Below, piece after piece: positions 45,201-53,956 of a stretch of DNA of 64,000 bases. Position numbers and translations under genes: made by a program. Every line of letters starts with the position of its first letter. The stretch's first letter is position 1. Origin of the DNA: Opitutia bacterium (GTDB lineage: Bacteria > Verrucomicrobiota > Verrucomicrobiia > Opitutales > Opitutaceae); the NCBI GenBank assembly GCA_947475065.1, contig CANJLB010000001.1, positions 103,304 through 167,303 on the forward strand. The letters run 5' to 3'. A model generated the notes under the pieces. The model was not told the origin of the DNA, did not search any database, and saw nothing but the letters and a program-made list of their open reading frames with translations.

Positions 45201-47623
45201 GTCAGCACGGTCACGGCCCGTGCCGTGCCGGTGTAGGTCATGGCCAGGCCGGCAAAGGTGAGCGTGGCCTTGTTGTTGGCCGTGGCCAGGGCGGAAATGG
45301 GCAGCGTCGTCGCCCCGACGTTGGCGTTCGAAACAAAGCTGATCACTCCGCCGAAGCTGCCTGCGGCATTTGGGGCAAAGGTGACCACCACCTTCTGCGA
45401 AGCACCCGGCGCAAGGGTGAACGCCATCACGTCGGCCTTGAACGGGCCGGACGGAAAGGTGATCCGCGTGACCGTGAGCAAGGCGTTGCCGGTGTTGCTG
45501 ACGGTCAGCGTGGCCGTTTTGATCGTGCCGACCGGCATGCTGCCGAAGGCGAGGCTGCCCGCAAAGCCAAGCTGGCGAGCATTGACCAAAACCTTCATGC
45601 CGCCATCCGGCACGCTGAAGTCGCTGTCGCCCGCCAGACCCTTCGACCTCACCCAATAAAAATACTGCGTGCCGACCGTGCCCGTCGTATCCGTGAAGGT
45701 GGTCGCGGTGAGCGGCGTACCGTTCAGCTTGACCGCAACGGAGGTGCTGTTGGAGGTGGCCCGGTAAACATCGTAGCCTGTCGCGTCGGTCGCGGCCGAC
45801 CAGGTCACAATCACGCGGTCGGCGAGCGTGTCGGTCGCGCTCACGCTGCCGGGCGTCGGTGCCGGTGGCGGCACGACCGTGCCCCTGACGGCATAGGAGC
45901 CGATGCTGCCATAATTCGTGTAGCCGGTCTGAAATGGGTCGCCTTCGCCCACACCGGTGATACGAAGATAATAGATGCCAGCCGCAAGGCTCGCCGTGAT
46001 CTGGGGATAGAGCGAGGCAGCGGGGTCCGACTGGGCCACCGGCACGTCCTGGGCGTTGATAAGCCGCAGGGCGGCGTCGAGATTTGGCACTCCGCCGGGT
46101 TGCGTATCCAACGTAAACGAGACCGTGCCTCCACCGGTGGCGAACGCGAAACGATCTGCGTCGCCGGTGCGCGCAATCAATCCCGTCGCGGACAACGTGG
46201 CGGTGCCATTGCCGGTCATGACGACGGCGGTGGCATTCGAGTCGCCCGCCTCGTCCACGACATAGGCGACATGGTTGCCCACACTCGTTATGATGGCGAG
46301 GTCATCCTCCTGATTGTTGGCGACCAAACCGGAGCTGTCACCATAATCGCCTTTGCTCCACTGGATGAGATTGATGTTCAGGTCCGCCGAGCCCATGATG
46401 GGAGCCCAGCTGGTCGCGCCAAAGCCGTGGCCCTCAAAGTATTCGTCCACCGGCACCCCGCCCCGGGTTTCAAGCCCGTCGTGCGAAAGCCCGAGGGTAT
46501 GGCCAACTTCGTGCGAAACTGCATCCGCAATGAATCTGGCTGTCCCTCCCAAGCGGTTGGCAAAGACCCAGCACGGCACGGTGCTGCTAAAAAACTGCCC
46601 GGCATCGGCCCACGAACCGACATAGCCCACCCCGCCGGCATCACCATACCAGGTGCTGGTACGCGTGATGATGCACCGCATGCGCCGGCCGGCCGGCGTG
46701 CGCGTGTAGTGGCTGAGATCCGTCGTCACATCTACGTTAAATGGCAAAAAATCCTCCCGCACCATCTGCCACACCGCCGTCATCTGCGCCGATGTCAGGC
46801 CGCTGACCGAGGCCACGATCGTGCGCCCGTTATTCCAGTCGGGATCCGTCACGGTCTCACCGTCAAAATCCAGGTAAATCACGGTCCCCGCCGTCGGCCG
46901 GCTGCTGAGCACCGGTGCTGCGATCGCCATCGCCACCCCCCCTCCTGTCGTCGCGGCGACATTGGCCGGCAGGGTGGCCATGGGCAGGCAAAGCACCGCC
47001 TCACGCGGTTTTTCGACCAGATACACGCGACCATCAGTACCACCCTGGATGAGGTAGGCCGTATCTCCGTCCGCTGGCAAAATCACCCCGCTGACCCCGG
47101 CCGGACCGGCCTTCAGGCTGAAGGAACCCTCGGCCTTCCCCGGCAACGCTCCGCCGACCATGACCAGCCCCGAGGCCTCCCGTTCTGCCAAATTTACCAC
47201 GCCCGTGACTGCGGCCCCATCAAACAACGCCAGCCGGATGCGGTCGCCCGCGCGCAATCCCGCCAGCCGGGCCGCATCCAGGCCCGTCAACGGCGCGAAC
47301 CGCCGCGCCGCCTCCGCCTTGGACGGCACATCGTAGCGGGGCGCAAGCGGCGACGGCGCGTTTGACGGCAGCGCGGCGCCGAGCTGGTAAACTTCTGGCA
47401 CCGATCCCGCCTTGATCGTGGCTTTGGCACCGGCCCCGGTCTCATCATTCCCGGCGGAAGAAACCACAGCCAGATCACGGTCATTGCCAACCCTTCGTTT
47501 GCTCGCCGTCCCCGGAGCTTCTTCGTCAAGACCCAAGAGGCGAAACAACGCAATCAAACCCAAGGCCATCAACGTCACCATCAGGCCGAGCGGCTTCCGC
47601 CGATGGGGGGTATGAGGTGACAT
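42287..47623 (-). CDS. Giant secreted metzincin-type metalloprotease with repeat modules
   Basis: The 1778-aa protein begins with a membrane or signal segment (GLMVTLMALGLIALFRLLGL). The catalytic region (~270-440) contains the extended zinc motif AVSHEVGHTLGLSHDG (HExxHxxGxxH), typical of metzincins. Then come a pre-peptidase C-terminal-type domain, a fibronectin III module (VIVTWSAATDATGYDVYRAT), an ASH-like module (GSMPVGTIKTATLTVSNTGN), an MBG/Big module and an Ig module. Four ~110-residue repeats follow, each with GGRSVWWTWTAP and STAGSSFDTLLGVYTG. It is probably exported, with the repeats binding a surface or polymer. It is separated from the cyclophilin fusion by 128 bp. Confidence 0.85.
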   Translation of the reverse strand: MSPHTPHRRKPLGLMVTLMALGLIALFRLLGLDEEAPGTASKRRVGNDRDLAVVSSAGNDETGAGAKATIKAGSVPEVYQLGAALPSNAPSPLAPRYDVPSKAEAARRFAPLTGLDAARLAGLRAGDRIRLALFDGAAVTGVVNLAEREASGLVMVGGALPGKAEGSFSLKAGPAGVSGVILPADGDTAYLIQGGTDGRVYLVEKPREAVLCLPMATLPANVAATTGGGVAMAIAAPVLSSRPTAGTVIYLDFDGETVTDPDWNNGRTIVASVSGLTSAQMTAVWQMVREDFLPFNVDVTTDLSHYTRTPAGRRMRCIITRTSTWYGDAGGVGYVGSWADAGQFFSSTVPCWVFANRLGGTARFIADAVSHEVGHTLGLSHDGLETRGGVPVDEYFEGHGFGATSWAPIMGSADLNINLIQWSKGDYGDSSGLVANNQEDDLAIITSVGNHVAYVVDEAGDSNATAVVMTGNGTATLSATGLIARTGDADRFAFATGGGTVSFTLDTQPGGVPNLDAALRLINAQDVPVAQSDPAASLYPQITASLAAGIYYLRITGVGEGDPFQTGYTNYGSIGSYAVRGTVVPPPAPTPGSVSATDTLADRVIVTWSAATDATGYDVYRATSNSTSVAVKLNGTPLTATTFTDTTGTVGTQYFYWVRSKGLAGDSDFSVPDGGMKVLVNARQLGFAGSLAFGSMPVGTIKTATLTVSNTGNALLTVTRITFPSGPFKADVMAFTLAPGASQKVVVTFAPNAAGSFGGVISFVSNANVGATTLPISALATANNKATLTFAGLAMTYTGTARAVTVLTSPANVGYKVTYNGLATAPTDAGSYDVVATALAPYTGIKTGTLVISKAAQTITFGALPKVRAGTPVFTLTGSASSGLSVAYASSNRAVATVSGDTLTVVGKGTTTITAKQAGNGNYRAAADVPQVLTVEPAAVAPVFTRQPLAKNVIAGQTVTLSVTATGLPAPVLRWQVSLDGGGTFSDVDDDAVHAGATTVTLSIKTVATLDGFRYRCSATNVAGVAFSEPALLTVTVPRPSNDNFSGRIPLIGTVATVAGSSTFATKEPGEPKHAGGTGGRSVWWTWTAPASGIVTLSTAGSSFDTLLGVYTGTNVGTLVPVDDNDDSSAATFSSQVRFGATAGSTYQFAVDGFLGASGSVRLALALIPGNPGPVNDNLAQSIILNGRTVTTTGSNVAGTSEVGEPDHAGERGGRSVWWQWTAPDNGILTVSTAGSSFDTLLGLYTGLTVDQLNEVASNDDNGSAVTSRISIPVIPGTTYWIAVDGFHKADGTISLSLSLGGPANDNFSDRIRLTGTALNTTGANAGATSETGEPNHANVSGGRSVWWTWTAPSGGTVTLSTAGSSFDTTLAVYTGGTVGHLTAVASNDDDPGQLFALTSRVVFPVTAGTTYQIAVDGLRSQGGGTSFGNISLGLQLVPPPPANDNFAGRIRLSGSTVSTTGTNASATFEANEPDHVFNAEGPFEGGGRSVWWTWTASISGPFTVSTIGSNFDTVLAVYAGSSLGSLSFVAANDDISFGLRTSQVTINATAGTTYQIAVDGFRGATGSIVLNIARSTAGSLPTAGAAGTSATLSAGPKLSAGKELDGGTGGSRGSAAGDRSYQLGKHLSEFTVSADGTVAWVSALNLGLSVPPPTPASLPPVLAAVMNLDDSSPSALLPVTTVVNADGAAYLTLQFRQDRVLAALGLGLVVQSSADGTEWSELPASAITALADDDIATARYAAAVSIPDDGKLLLRVILAVDPMWSGLLLAPDSDPGP

Positions 47624-47756
47624 GCATTACATATCCTGAAAAATCATGCTCAGGACAAGTCGAAAGCAACTTGCACGAAGCCTCCGATCATCAAATGTTC
47701 CAAGCATAACTCGGTCATTTGAGCGGAATCCCCCGCGAAAGCGCCTGTTATCCACC

Positions 47757-50072
47757 TTACCGCTGCGGATAGACGAGCACGCGATCATGGACGAGCAGGA
47801 TCAGGTCGTTCTTGCCATCGCCGGTCACATCGGCGACGACCGTTTCGCGCGGCTGCTGCGCCGATCCTTTCTTACCTTGGTAATGTTGATCGGATTCGAA
47901 AACCTTGAAGTGCAGCTGGCTCACCCACGCCTTCGTCGTCGGGTCGCGGACGAGGATCTCGACCATGTTTTCCTCGGGATCAACCGCCACCAGTTCGGAC
48001 TGACCGTCGCCAGTGAGATCGCCCGCAGTGACGTCTCCGTAGTCCACGACCGGCAGGTCGGTCGTGTAGGTTTCCGTCGAGCGGACAGTAAGGTCTCCTC
48101 GGCCGGGCGGCAGCCACCAGAAGCGGTTTTTGCCGAAAAGAAACAGCTCCGCCGCACCGCCCCGCGCCGGCACGCGCACCGCTGCGCCTACGGCGTCAAT
48201 TTTCCCGGCGGGCGTGACCTCGACGATCTCATAGACCTTGTCCTTGCCCGCACGCAGACGGTGAAACTGCTCGCCCTTGCGGTCGTAGAGCAGTACCTCG
48301 GGCAGCATCCCCTTGGTCGCGGCCGGCAGCACAAACGCAGCGGTGATTTCCGCCGTGGAATCGCGCGCGCTGATCTGGTCCACGACGGTGAGCGCGCCCT
48401 TGGCATCAAGCCTCAGCGCGCGGGTGAACGCGCCCGTGCTCACCAGCAGCTCGGCCTTGCCGTCGCCGTCGATATCACCCATGCTCACCGCGCCGGCCTC
48501 GAGGTCGTCCACGAGGCTTTTGCGGAAGGCGGGCTCGGTGGAGACGTCGGCGAACTTTCCATCGGCCGACTGCACGAAGAGCCGCATCGTGTCCAGCGGC
48601 GTGAACACGGCCAGGTCGAGCCGTCCGTCCTGATTTGCGTCCACCAGCTTGAGGCCGTGCGGATCGGTCTTGAGTCCGGGCAGGTCGAGCGTGCGGATAA
48701 CCTTGGCCGTGCCGTCGCGCTGGCGTTGGAGGATGCTGAGGGTGCGGGCGCCTCTGTCCTCTGTCAGCACGACCACACTCGTCTGGCCCTTGCCATCGAG
48801 GTCGCCGGCGACAACCGCGAGCGGACGGCCCGCGACGGGCAGCGGTTGCGGATAACCGAGGCGGCCGTCGGCGTTAAGGGTGGAAACCCCGAGCACCTGC
48901 TCCTTCGCGCTGGCAATGAAAAGCGAGGCCCGTCCCGGCTCATCCCATTCGGCGGCGGCGAGGCCGCGGGCGTCAGCGAGCGAGGGGAATTTTTTCGGCG
49001 AGGTGAAACCGCCGTCGGCCTGCCGAAAATAGACAAATACCTGCGCGCCATCCGGGTCGCCCATCGCCACGTCTTCGCGTCCGTCACCGTTGAAATCGCC
49101 AAAGGCATAGACCGCATTTTTCACGGGAGCGGGTGGGGTAAAGACACGGGGGCGCGGCACGGGGCCGGATTTTTTGTCGTCCGGCTGATCCAGCGTGAAA
49201 AACTCGAGCTGTCCGGTCGGGTTGGCGGCAAACACAAACGTAGGGACACCTTTCCCGCCGGCCGCCGGCAGGGTTTGCAGCGTGCTGCGCCCCGGCTTGA
49301 TCGCCAACGCCAGCTCGGGGCCGAACTGGTGCGCGGCGTTTTGCAGGCGCAGGCGCAGAGCGTCGCGGCTGCCGCCGGCGAGGCAAATGAGGTCCGGCAG
49401 GCCGTCGCCGTTCACGTCGCGGACCTCGAGGCCGTAACAATTTTCGTCGGCGAGCGCGAGGCGCTCGGGGGGCGCCAGCGCGCCGTCGGCTTGCTGCCGA
49501 AAAATGGCGATTTCACGCAGGCCGAGCATCACGAGGTCGGGCCGGCCGTCGCCGTCGAGATCGGAGACATGCAGGGTGCCAAGGGTGCGCGCGGCGAGGG
49601 GAGCCTCGGGGATCTTTTTCTCCTGCCAGCTGCCGTCGGCCTGCTGGTAACGGAGCGTGAGCGCCTGCGTATCTCCCGTATAAATGAGATCAGGCCGGCC
49701 ATCGCCGTTGAGGTCGGCGACGGCGAGGTCAATCATGGTGATGCCGGTGGTCACGCTCACACGACGGAAGCGGGCATCCTCCAGGACCGGCTCCCAGCGG
49801 TTGGCGCGCACCGGCCGGGCCGGGTCGGGCGCTGCCCCGGGCTTGATCTCGTAGAGCAGCTCGATGGCCGCGTGATCGTTGTTGATCAGGGCGAGGTCGG
49901 TGCGGCCGTCGCCATCGAGGTCGGCAGGCGTGAGCGCCCGGATATTCCAGTCGAGCTTGGTGATTTCCGGGCCGGCCAGAATGACCTCAGGCGCGGCGGC
50001 GCGGAGCGCATTCGCCGGACCCGCCGCGAGCACCGCGGCCGCCAGTGCGGTAAAAATAAGGGCGCGGCTCAT
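47757..50072 (-). CDS. Secreted FG-GAP/VCBS-repeat protein
   Basis: From the ATG at 50072 the protein is 771 aa with a signal peptide (SRALIFTALAAAVLAAGPANA). The rest is a series of beta-propeller FG-GAP/VCBS repeats with the calcium-binding DxDGDGxxD pattern: LTPADLDGDGRTDLALI, VADLNGDGRPDLIYTG, VSDLDGDGRPDLVMLG, VRDVNGDGLPDLICLA, AFGDFNGDGREDVAMGD and VTGDGKNDLILLV. No catalytic domain is seen. Its start overlaps the next gene's stop by 4 bp, so it is the last of a three-gene operon headed by a DegP-like protease. Confidence 0.88.
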   Translation of the reverse strand: MSRALIFTALAAAVLAAGPANALRAAAPEVILAGPEITKLDWNIRALTPADLDGDGRTDLALINNDHAAIELLYEIKPGAAPDPARPVRANRWEPVLEDARFRRVSVTTGITMIDLAVADLNGDGRPDLIYTGDTQALTLRYQQADGSWQEKKIPEAPLAARTLGTLHVSDLDGDGRPDLVMLGLREIAIFRQQADGALAPPERLALADENCYGLEVRDVNGDGLPDLICLAGGSRDALRLRLQNAAHQFGPELALAIKPGRSTLQTLPAAGGKGVPTFVFAANPTGQLEFFTLDQPDDKKSGPVPRPRVFTPPAPVKNAVYAFGDFNGDGREDVAMGDPDGAQVFVYFRQADGGFTSPKKFPSLADARGLAAAEWDEPGRASLFIASAKEQVLGVSTLNADGRLGYPQPLPVAGRPLAVVAGDLDGKGQTSVVVLTEDRGARTLSILQRQRDGTAKVIRTLDLPGLKTDPHGLKLVDANQDGRLDLAVFTPLDTMRLFVQSADGKFADVSTEPAFRKSLVDDLEAGAVSMGDIDGDGKAELLVSTGAFTRALRLDAKGALTVVDQISARDSTAEITAAFVLPAATKGMLPEVLLYDRKGEQFHRLRAGKDKVYEIVEVTPAGKIDAVGAAVRVPARGGAAELFLFGKNRFWWLPPGRGDLTVRSTETYTTDLPVVDYGDVTAGDLTGDGQSELVAVDPEENMVEILVRDPTTKAWVSQLHFKVFESDQHYQGKKGSAQQPRETVVADVTGDGKNDLILLVHDRVLVYPQR

Positions 50073-51853
50073 GGCTGCGGGTTGGCCATGCGACTCACGC
50101 CGAAGAGCCCTTTCGCATCCCTCAACAGATAACCCGAGCTCAGGCTCCAATAGCGGGAGATGCGTGCAAAGTCGGGCTTGGCCGTGGCGTCCACAAACTG
50201 AAACTGGGACGGCATCGGCAGATTGCCGAGCATGCCGAGCAGGCTGGTGATGACGATGCGCGTGTCCTCCGCCTGCACCGATTGCGCCGCGCCGGGCACA
50301 CCCATCAATGCGGTGCGGACATCCGGCCGCTCCCAGAAGGAAGGCCGTCTTTCCTTCATGCCCTGCAGGGCGGCCTCGACCATGGCGGCCGAGCCGAGGC
50401 CCAAGAACAACGTGCGGTTCGCGATAGCGTAGGTAAAACCGCGCCCCGCAGGAGCGCCGGGCTGTGCCGGCGGGTTGAAGGTGTAAACCACCTGCCCAAG
50501 GTAATCGCGCTTGGTGAACATTTGGTCCGCCGCATCCCCAAGGGCGGCGCGCTTCACGCTCTCAATGGCCTTGGCAAACGCCTCAGGATTTTCGAGCGAA
50601 ACGGCAAAGAGCTGGTCAAACTTGTCGAGCGCCGGCGGCTGGTCGGGATTGGCGTCGGCGGGCAGCGCGACGGCGGACAGGAGGTCGGAGCCGAGGCTGC
50701 CGACAAGGTCGCGCTTGATGTCCACGCCCAGCTGCGCGCCGGTGCTCTTGATCTCGCCCTGCACCTGCGCAGCCAGCTGCGGACTGATGGCCTCGACCAT
50801 CTCTTCCAGCGCCGCATAGAGGGCCCGCAAATCCAGCCTGACACTGGACACGCTGACCCATTTGGCGGACATCCAGTCCGGCCGCACGGCTGTGCCTGCA
50901 TCGAAGGCCAGGAGCTTGACCAGGCCACGCACCTCGCTCCAGCCAAGACCGCCGCTGACCGTCGTCTCCTTCGCGCCAAAGTTGACCGCATAATAAGACT
51001 CACGCAGCACATCAAGGCCGAGACCTTTCAGCAGGCCTTCCGCCGTAAAGGGCGGACCGCCGGCCGCGCCCGCGGGGGGCAGCGCCTTTTCGGCCACGGC
51101 GAGCAAGGAGGGATAGATCGCCGCAAAATTTCCGTAGCCGACCAGCTGGATCTCACCCATGCGCCTCTGGGCGCGGAGAAAGGCCTCGCTGCGGCCGAGG
51201 CCGTTGGACAGGCCGCCCTTTTTGATCGCATCAATCGCGGCGCACACGCGCTCATAACTGGGGCTGAGCAGCCAGATGCCCTGGCACATGGCCGAAACGT
51301 CCGGCACGACCGGTTCGCCGGTCTTGGACGCGGGCGGCGTGCTGGTGTGGACGAGCACGCCGGCATAGTTCGTGGTCTCAACGCGCAGGCTGGTGTTCTT
51401 GAGCGCGGCGTCGGCCGCGAGCTTCTCCACGGCGGCGGCATTGTCGCCAAATTCCACGGCCAGCAGGACGGGCGGAATCTTGCCGGCGGAGACATCGGTG
51501 ATGATGGACGCCGGCAATGCGATGATCGCGCCGCCCTTCGCCAGGGCGAGCAGTTCGCGGACGGTCTTGCCGGTCGCGGCCCTGGCCTGCACGTCCCACT
51601 GGTCAATTTTCATCTGCTGGCGCAGCGGGCCGAAAAACTTCATCATCTGCTCGTCGCTCCACGTCTTGGCAAACGAACTGGCGTCCCACCCTTTGACCAG
51701 CGAGGGGGCGCTGGTCACGATGAGGGCGAGTGCGGTCTGGTCGTCCACCAAATCGGTGAGCGGCGGGTTGGCCGGGGTGGCGGCGCGACCCGGCGCGGCC
51801 AGCAAGAGCAGGCCGACCGCGGACAGAAATAGAAGCGAAGCGCGGAGTTTCAT
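50069..51853 (-). CDS. Secreted protein of unknown function in protease/FG-GAP operon
   Basis: The 594-aa protein starts at the ATG at 51853 with a signal peptide (KLRASLLFLSAVGLLLLAAPGRA). It consists of mixed alpha/beta segments such as LVDDQTALALIVTSAPSLV and YAIANRTLFLGLGSAAMVEA, spaced as in a repeat of substrate-binding-like or DUF3352-like domains. I do not recognise it with confidence. It lies 19 bp after the serine protease gene and overlaps the FG-GAP gene by 4 bp, which argues for joint function in the periplasm or on the surface. Confidence 0.75.
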   Translation of the reverse strand: MKLRASLLFLSAVGLLLLAAPGRAATPANPPLTDLVDDQTALALIVTSAPSLVKGWDASSFAKTWSDEQMMKFFGPLRQQMKIDQWDVQARAATGKTVRELLALAKGGAIIALPASIITDVSAGKIPPVLLAVEFGDNAAAVEKLAADAALKNTSLRVETTNYAGVLVHTSTPPASKTGEPVVPDVSAMCQGIWLLSPSYERVCAAIDAIKKGGLSNGLGRSEAFLRAQRRMGEIQLVGYGNFAAIYPSLLAVAEKALPPAGAAGGPPFTAEGLLKGLGLDVLRESYYAVNFGAKETTVSGGLGWSEVRGLVKLLAFDAGTAVRPDWMSAKWVSVSSVRLDLRALYAALEEMVEAISPQLAAQVQGEIKSTGAQLGVDIKRDLVGSLGSDLLSAVALPADANPDQPPALDKFDQLFAVSLENPEAFAKAIESVKRAALGDAADQMFTKRDYLGQVVYTFNPPAQPGAPAGRGFTYAIANRTLFLGLGSAAMVEAALQGMKERRPSFWERPDVRTALMGVPGAAQSVQAEDTRIVITSLLGMLGNLPMPSQFQFVDATAKPDFARISRYWSLSSGYLLRDAKGLFGVSRMANPQP

Positions 51854-51872
51854 GAGTAAATTGCCGGGAAAA

Positions 51873-52877
51873 TCACGGGGAGGGTCGGGGACGGACGGCG
51901 GCCTCGGCGGCGGCCGCCGTTGGGCGCGGCGGCGAAAGATAGTGAAAGCCGGCGTTGGGATTGCGCGGATCAAAGGCGAACGCGTCGCGGTTGCGAAGAA
52001 AGCTTTTCAGCGCCTCCGCCGGGATGGCGAAATTGAGCCCCTCGACGCCGACCTGCATCGCCTTCATGTTGTTCACGCCCACGACCTCGCCGCGCAAGTT
52101 GAAGAGCGGGCCGCCGGAGTTGCCGGGGTTGATCTGCGTCGTGGTCTGAATGTAGAGCTGGCCGTCGAGAGGGCGGTTGCGCGAGCTGATGATGCCCTGC
52201 GACACCGTGCGGTCGAGGCCCAGCGGGCTGCCGATGGCGAAGACCGTCTGTCCGTCCACGATGCCGCCGCCGCTGTCCAGCGGCACCGTTGGAAACACGG
52301 TGGAGCCGGTGTCCTCGATCTTGAGCAGCGCGAGGTCGAGCCGCGAATCGAGCGCGACGATGCGGACCTTGGTGAACTGGACTTTTTCCAGCTCGGTCGT
52401 CCCCCGACGAAACTGGGTGACCGTGAGGTCGTAGGCACCTGCGACGACATGCTCATTGGTGATGATATAGCCCGAGCCGTGGATGAAAAAGCCCGAACCA
52501 AGCCCCGTGGGCGTGCGGACTTGCACCACCGCCTCGGCCACGCGCGCAACGTTCTCCTTCATCGGCAGCACGGCGGGGTTGGCCACCACGCGGTAGAGGT
52601 TGTCGTCCCCCTCGCCGCCAGCGGCGGGAACGTCGGCACCGGACGCCTCGGCCGTGACTTTTTCAATCTCGTCGCGCGGCACCGTGACCACCGTGAAGCC
52701 GAGATCCACCACGACGCGGTCGGCCTTCTCCGCGAGAATGTCGCCGCGCAGACTGGAGCCATTTTTCAGCTGCACCGTGCTGAGGGCAAGGGCCGGCACG
52801 GCTGCAAGCGCTCCGGCGAGGGAAAGGCACTGCCAAGACCGGATGGAGCGGGCGAGGAGATGGGTGCCAATGTTCAT
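51873..52877 (-). CDS. DegP/HtrA-like trypsin-fold serine protease, no PDZ domain
   Basis: The 334-aa protein has a signal segment (CLSLAGALAAVPALA), then a ~70-residue N-terminal domain (VQLKNGSSLRGDILAEKADR). The S1 protease domain has the full triad: His in YIITNEHVVAGAYDL, Asp in LDSRLDLALLKIED and Ser in INPGNSGGPLFNLRG. It ends in an Ala/Pro-rich tail without the PDZ domain normal in DegP. It should act in the periplasm. It is the first gene of the operon with the unknown protein and the FG-GAP protein. Confidence 0.9.
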   Translation of the reverse strand: MNIGTHLLARSIRSWQCLSLAGALAAVPALALSTVQLKNGSSLRGDILAEKADRVVVDLGFTVVTVPRDEIEKVTAEASGADVPAAGGEGDDNLYRVVANPAVLPMKENVARVAEAVVQVRTPTGLGSGFFIHGSGYIITNEHVVAGAYDLTVTQFRRGTTELEKVQFTKVRIVALDSRLDLALLKIEDTGSTVFPTVPLDSGGGIVDGQTVFAIGSPLGLDRTVSQGIISSRNRPLDGQLYIQTTTQINPGNSGGPLFNLRGEVVGVNNMKAMQVGVEGLNFAIPAEALKSFLRNRDAFAFDPRNPNAGFHYLSPPRPTAAAAEAAVRPRPSP

Positions 52878-53190
52878 ACCAGAAATGCATGGCCATCATT
52901 CAGCTTTAATCCCAAGCGCAAAGCCCATAATTTCAGGTGTCGGTCCAAGCCTCCGACCGCGAGGTCAGGGGCATCCGATTTTCACGGAGCCAAGCAAAGA
53001 ATGGGCACATCCTGCCTAGTCAGGCCGCATCGTGATAGTCAGTTTTCCCCAGTCGCATTTGATCGCTGCACCCAGCTTTTAGCAAATATGCAGCCATGAT
53101 TAGCTCGCGTTTGTTCCGAAGTCTGGCCATGCCTAAACGCACTGTTCGCACTTGGGCAAACTGATATCATCCATCATAAATAAGTTATCC
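52878..53190. other. Intergenic region upstream of pilin fragment
   Basis: About 310 bp between the divergent protease operon and the pilin fragment. No gene is supported. The last 50 bp before the pilin ATG are AT-rich (atcatccatcataaataag), consistent with a promoter and leader, but no clear -35/-10 pair or sigma-54 box is visible. Confidence 0.4.
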
Positions 53191-53382
53191 ATGAAAACCT
53201 ACCCCAAAATCAGCAAGGGCTTCACCCTTGTAGAAATCATGATTGTTGTCGTCATCATCGGCCTCCTGGCTGCCATGGCTGTTCCGGCGTTCAACAAAGT
53301 CCGTAATACCTCCCAGGACAAGACGGTCACCAACAATCTGCGCCAGATCATGCAGAATCAGCCCCCGCGCTCCGCGCGGTGA
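53191..53382 (+). pseudogene. Type IV pilin/type II pseudopilin, truncated after N-terminal helix
   Basis: The ATG at 53191 begins MKTYPKISKG followed by the class III signal FTLVEIMIVVVIIGLLAAMA with its cleavage site (G|F) and Glu5, then FNKVRNTSQDKTVTNNLRQI. Real pilins of this type are about 130-170 aa. Here the frame enters the left 94-bp inverted repeat at 53353 and ends after ten unrelated codons. The globular head is missing and no pilin 3' end appears beyond the element at 55.5 kb. It is therefore a truncated remnant, not a simple insertion with both halves present. Confidence 0.85.
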
Positions 53383-53446
53383 GGTTTGTTTCGACCAATG
53401 AATCCCACGGTTTTAGGAAAGAAATCGTCAAGGTTTGGGCGCGCAA
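53353..53446 (+). repeat. 94-bp inverted repeat, left copy
   Basis: Starts cagaatcagcccccgcgctc and ends ggtttgggcgcgcaa. Read base by base, it is the exact reverse complement of 55367-55460; identity stops at both flanks. It supplies the last codons of the truncated pilin. Confidence 0.9.
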
Positions 53447-53508
53447 GCCAGCGCGAAACTCACGTATCGCGCAACGAGCGTCACCGCTCGGATCGAGCCG
53501 AAGACAAC

Positions 53509-53937
53509 CTAAACACCGGGGGCATCACGCCCCATTTTTTTGAGGATGCGCCAGCACTGGCGCACGGTGAGCCTCACGGCTAATGACCGTTCGATGAAGT
53601 CGGCGAGCAATGGCCCCGTCACCGGCTGGGACTGCGCCCGACGCTCGCCGACGAACCGAGCGAGCTTTCCAGCTTGTGCCGCGCTCAGCGTGGACGGACG
53701 GCCCGACCGCTGTTCCTCCCGCAGGCCGCCAAGGCCATGCGCGCGGAACCGCACCGCCCACTTGGTGACGGCGCTGGGCGAGTCCCCGTAAATGCGTGCA
53801 ACGGCGCTGGCGGAAAGCTGCCCGGTTGCCACCAGCACCGCGCAATGGAGGCGGTGCAAAAACCGCTCCATTTCTGTTTCGCCGCGCAACCGCTTCCGCG
53901 CGGCGGCGACGCTTGGTTGTGGTGATTTTTTCTCCAT
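53509..53937 (-). CDS. Helix-turn-helix protein resembling the IS630-type transposase DNA-binding domain
   Basis: The 142-aa protein contains two HTH-like units: LSASAVARIYGDSPSAVTKW followed by FRAHGLGGLREEQRSGRPST, then a winged-helix-like part (LLADFIERSLAVRLTVRQCW). This is the DNA-binding N-terminus of IS630/Tc1-type transposases without the DDE catalytic domain. It is divergent from the recombinase with only 19 bp between start codons, so it may regulate that gene from a shared promoter. It could also be a transposase remnant. The N-terminus is basic (SVAAARKRLRGETE). Confidence 0.7.
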   Translation of the reverse strand: MEKKSPQPSVAAARKRLRGETEMERFLHRLHCAVLVATGQLSASAVARIYGDSPSAVTKWAVRFRAHGLGGLREEQRSGRPSTLSAAQAGKLARFVGERRAQSQPVTGPLLADFIERSLAVRLTVRQCWRILKKMGRDAPGV

Positions 53938-53956
53938 TTTGTGCTAGTATTTAGTT

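Noticed and set aside
44402..47365. Very long plus-strand open frame (~990 codons) opposite the metzincin protease
   Set aside because: Antisense to a gene with clear domains; the translation is Arg/Gly/His-rich without family motifs, a typical result of high GC on the non-coding strand.
47646..50132. Long plus-strand open frame opposite the FG-GAP gene
   Set aside because: Antisense to a signal-peptide-bearing FG-GAP repeat protein with regular DxDGDG motifs; no motifs on the opposite strand.
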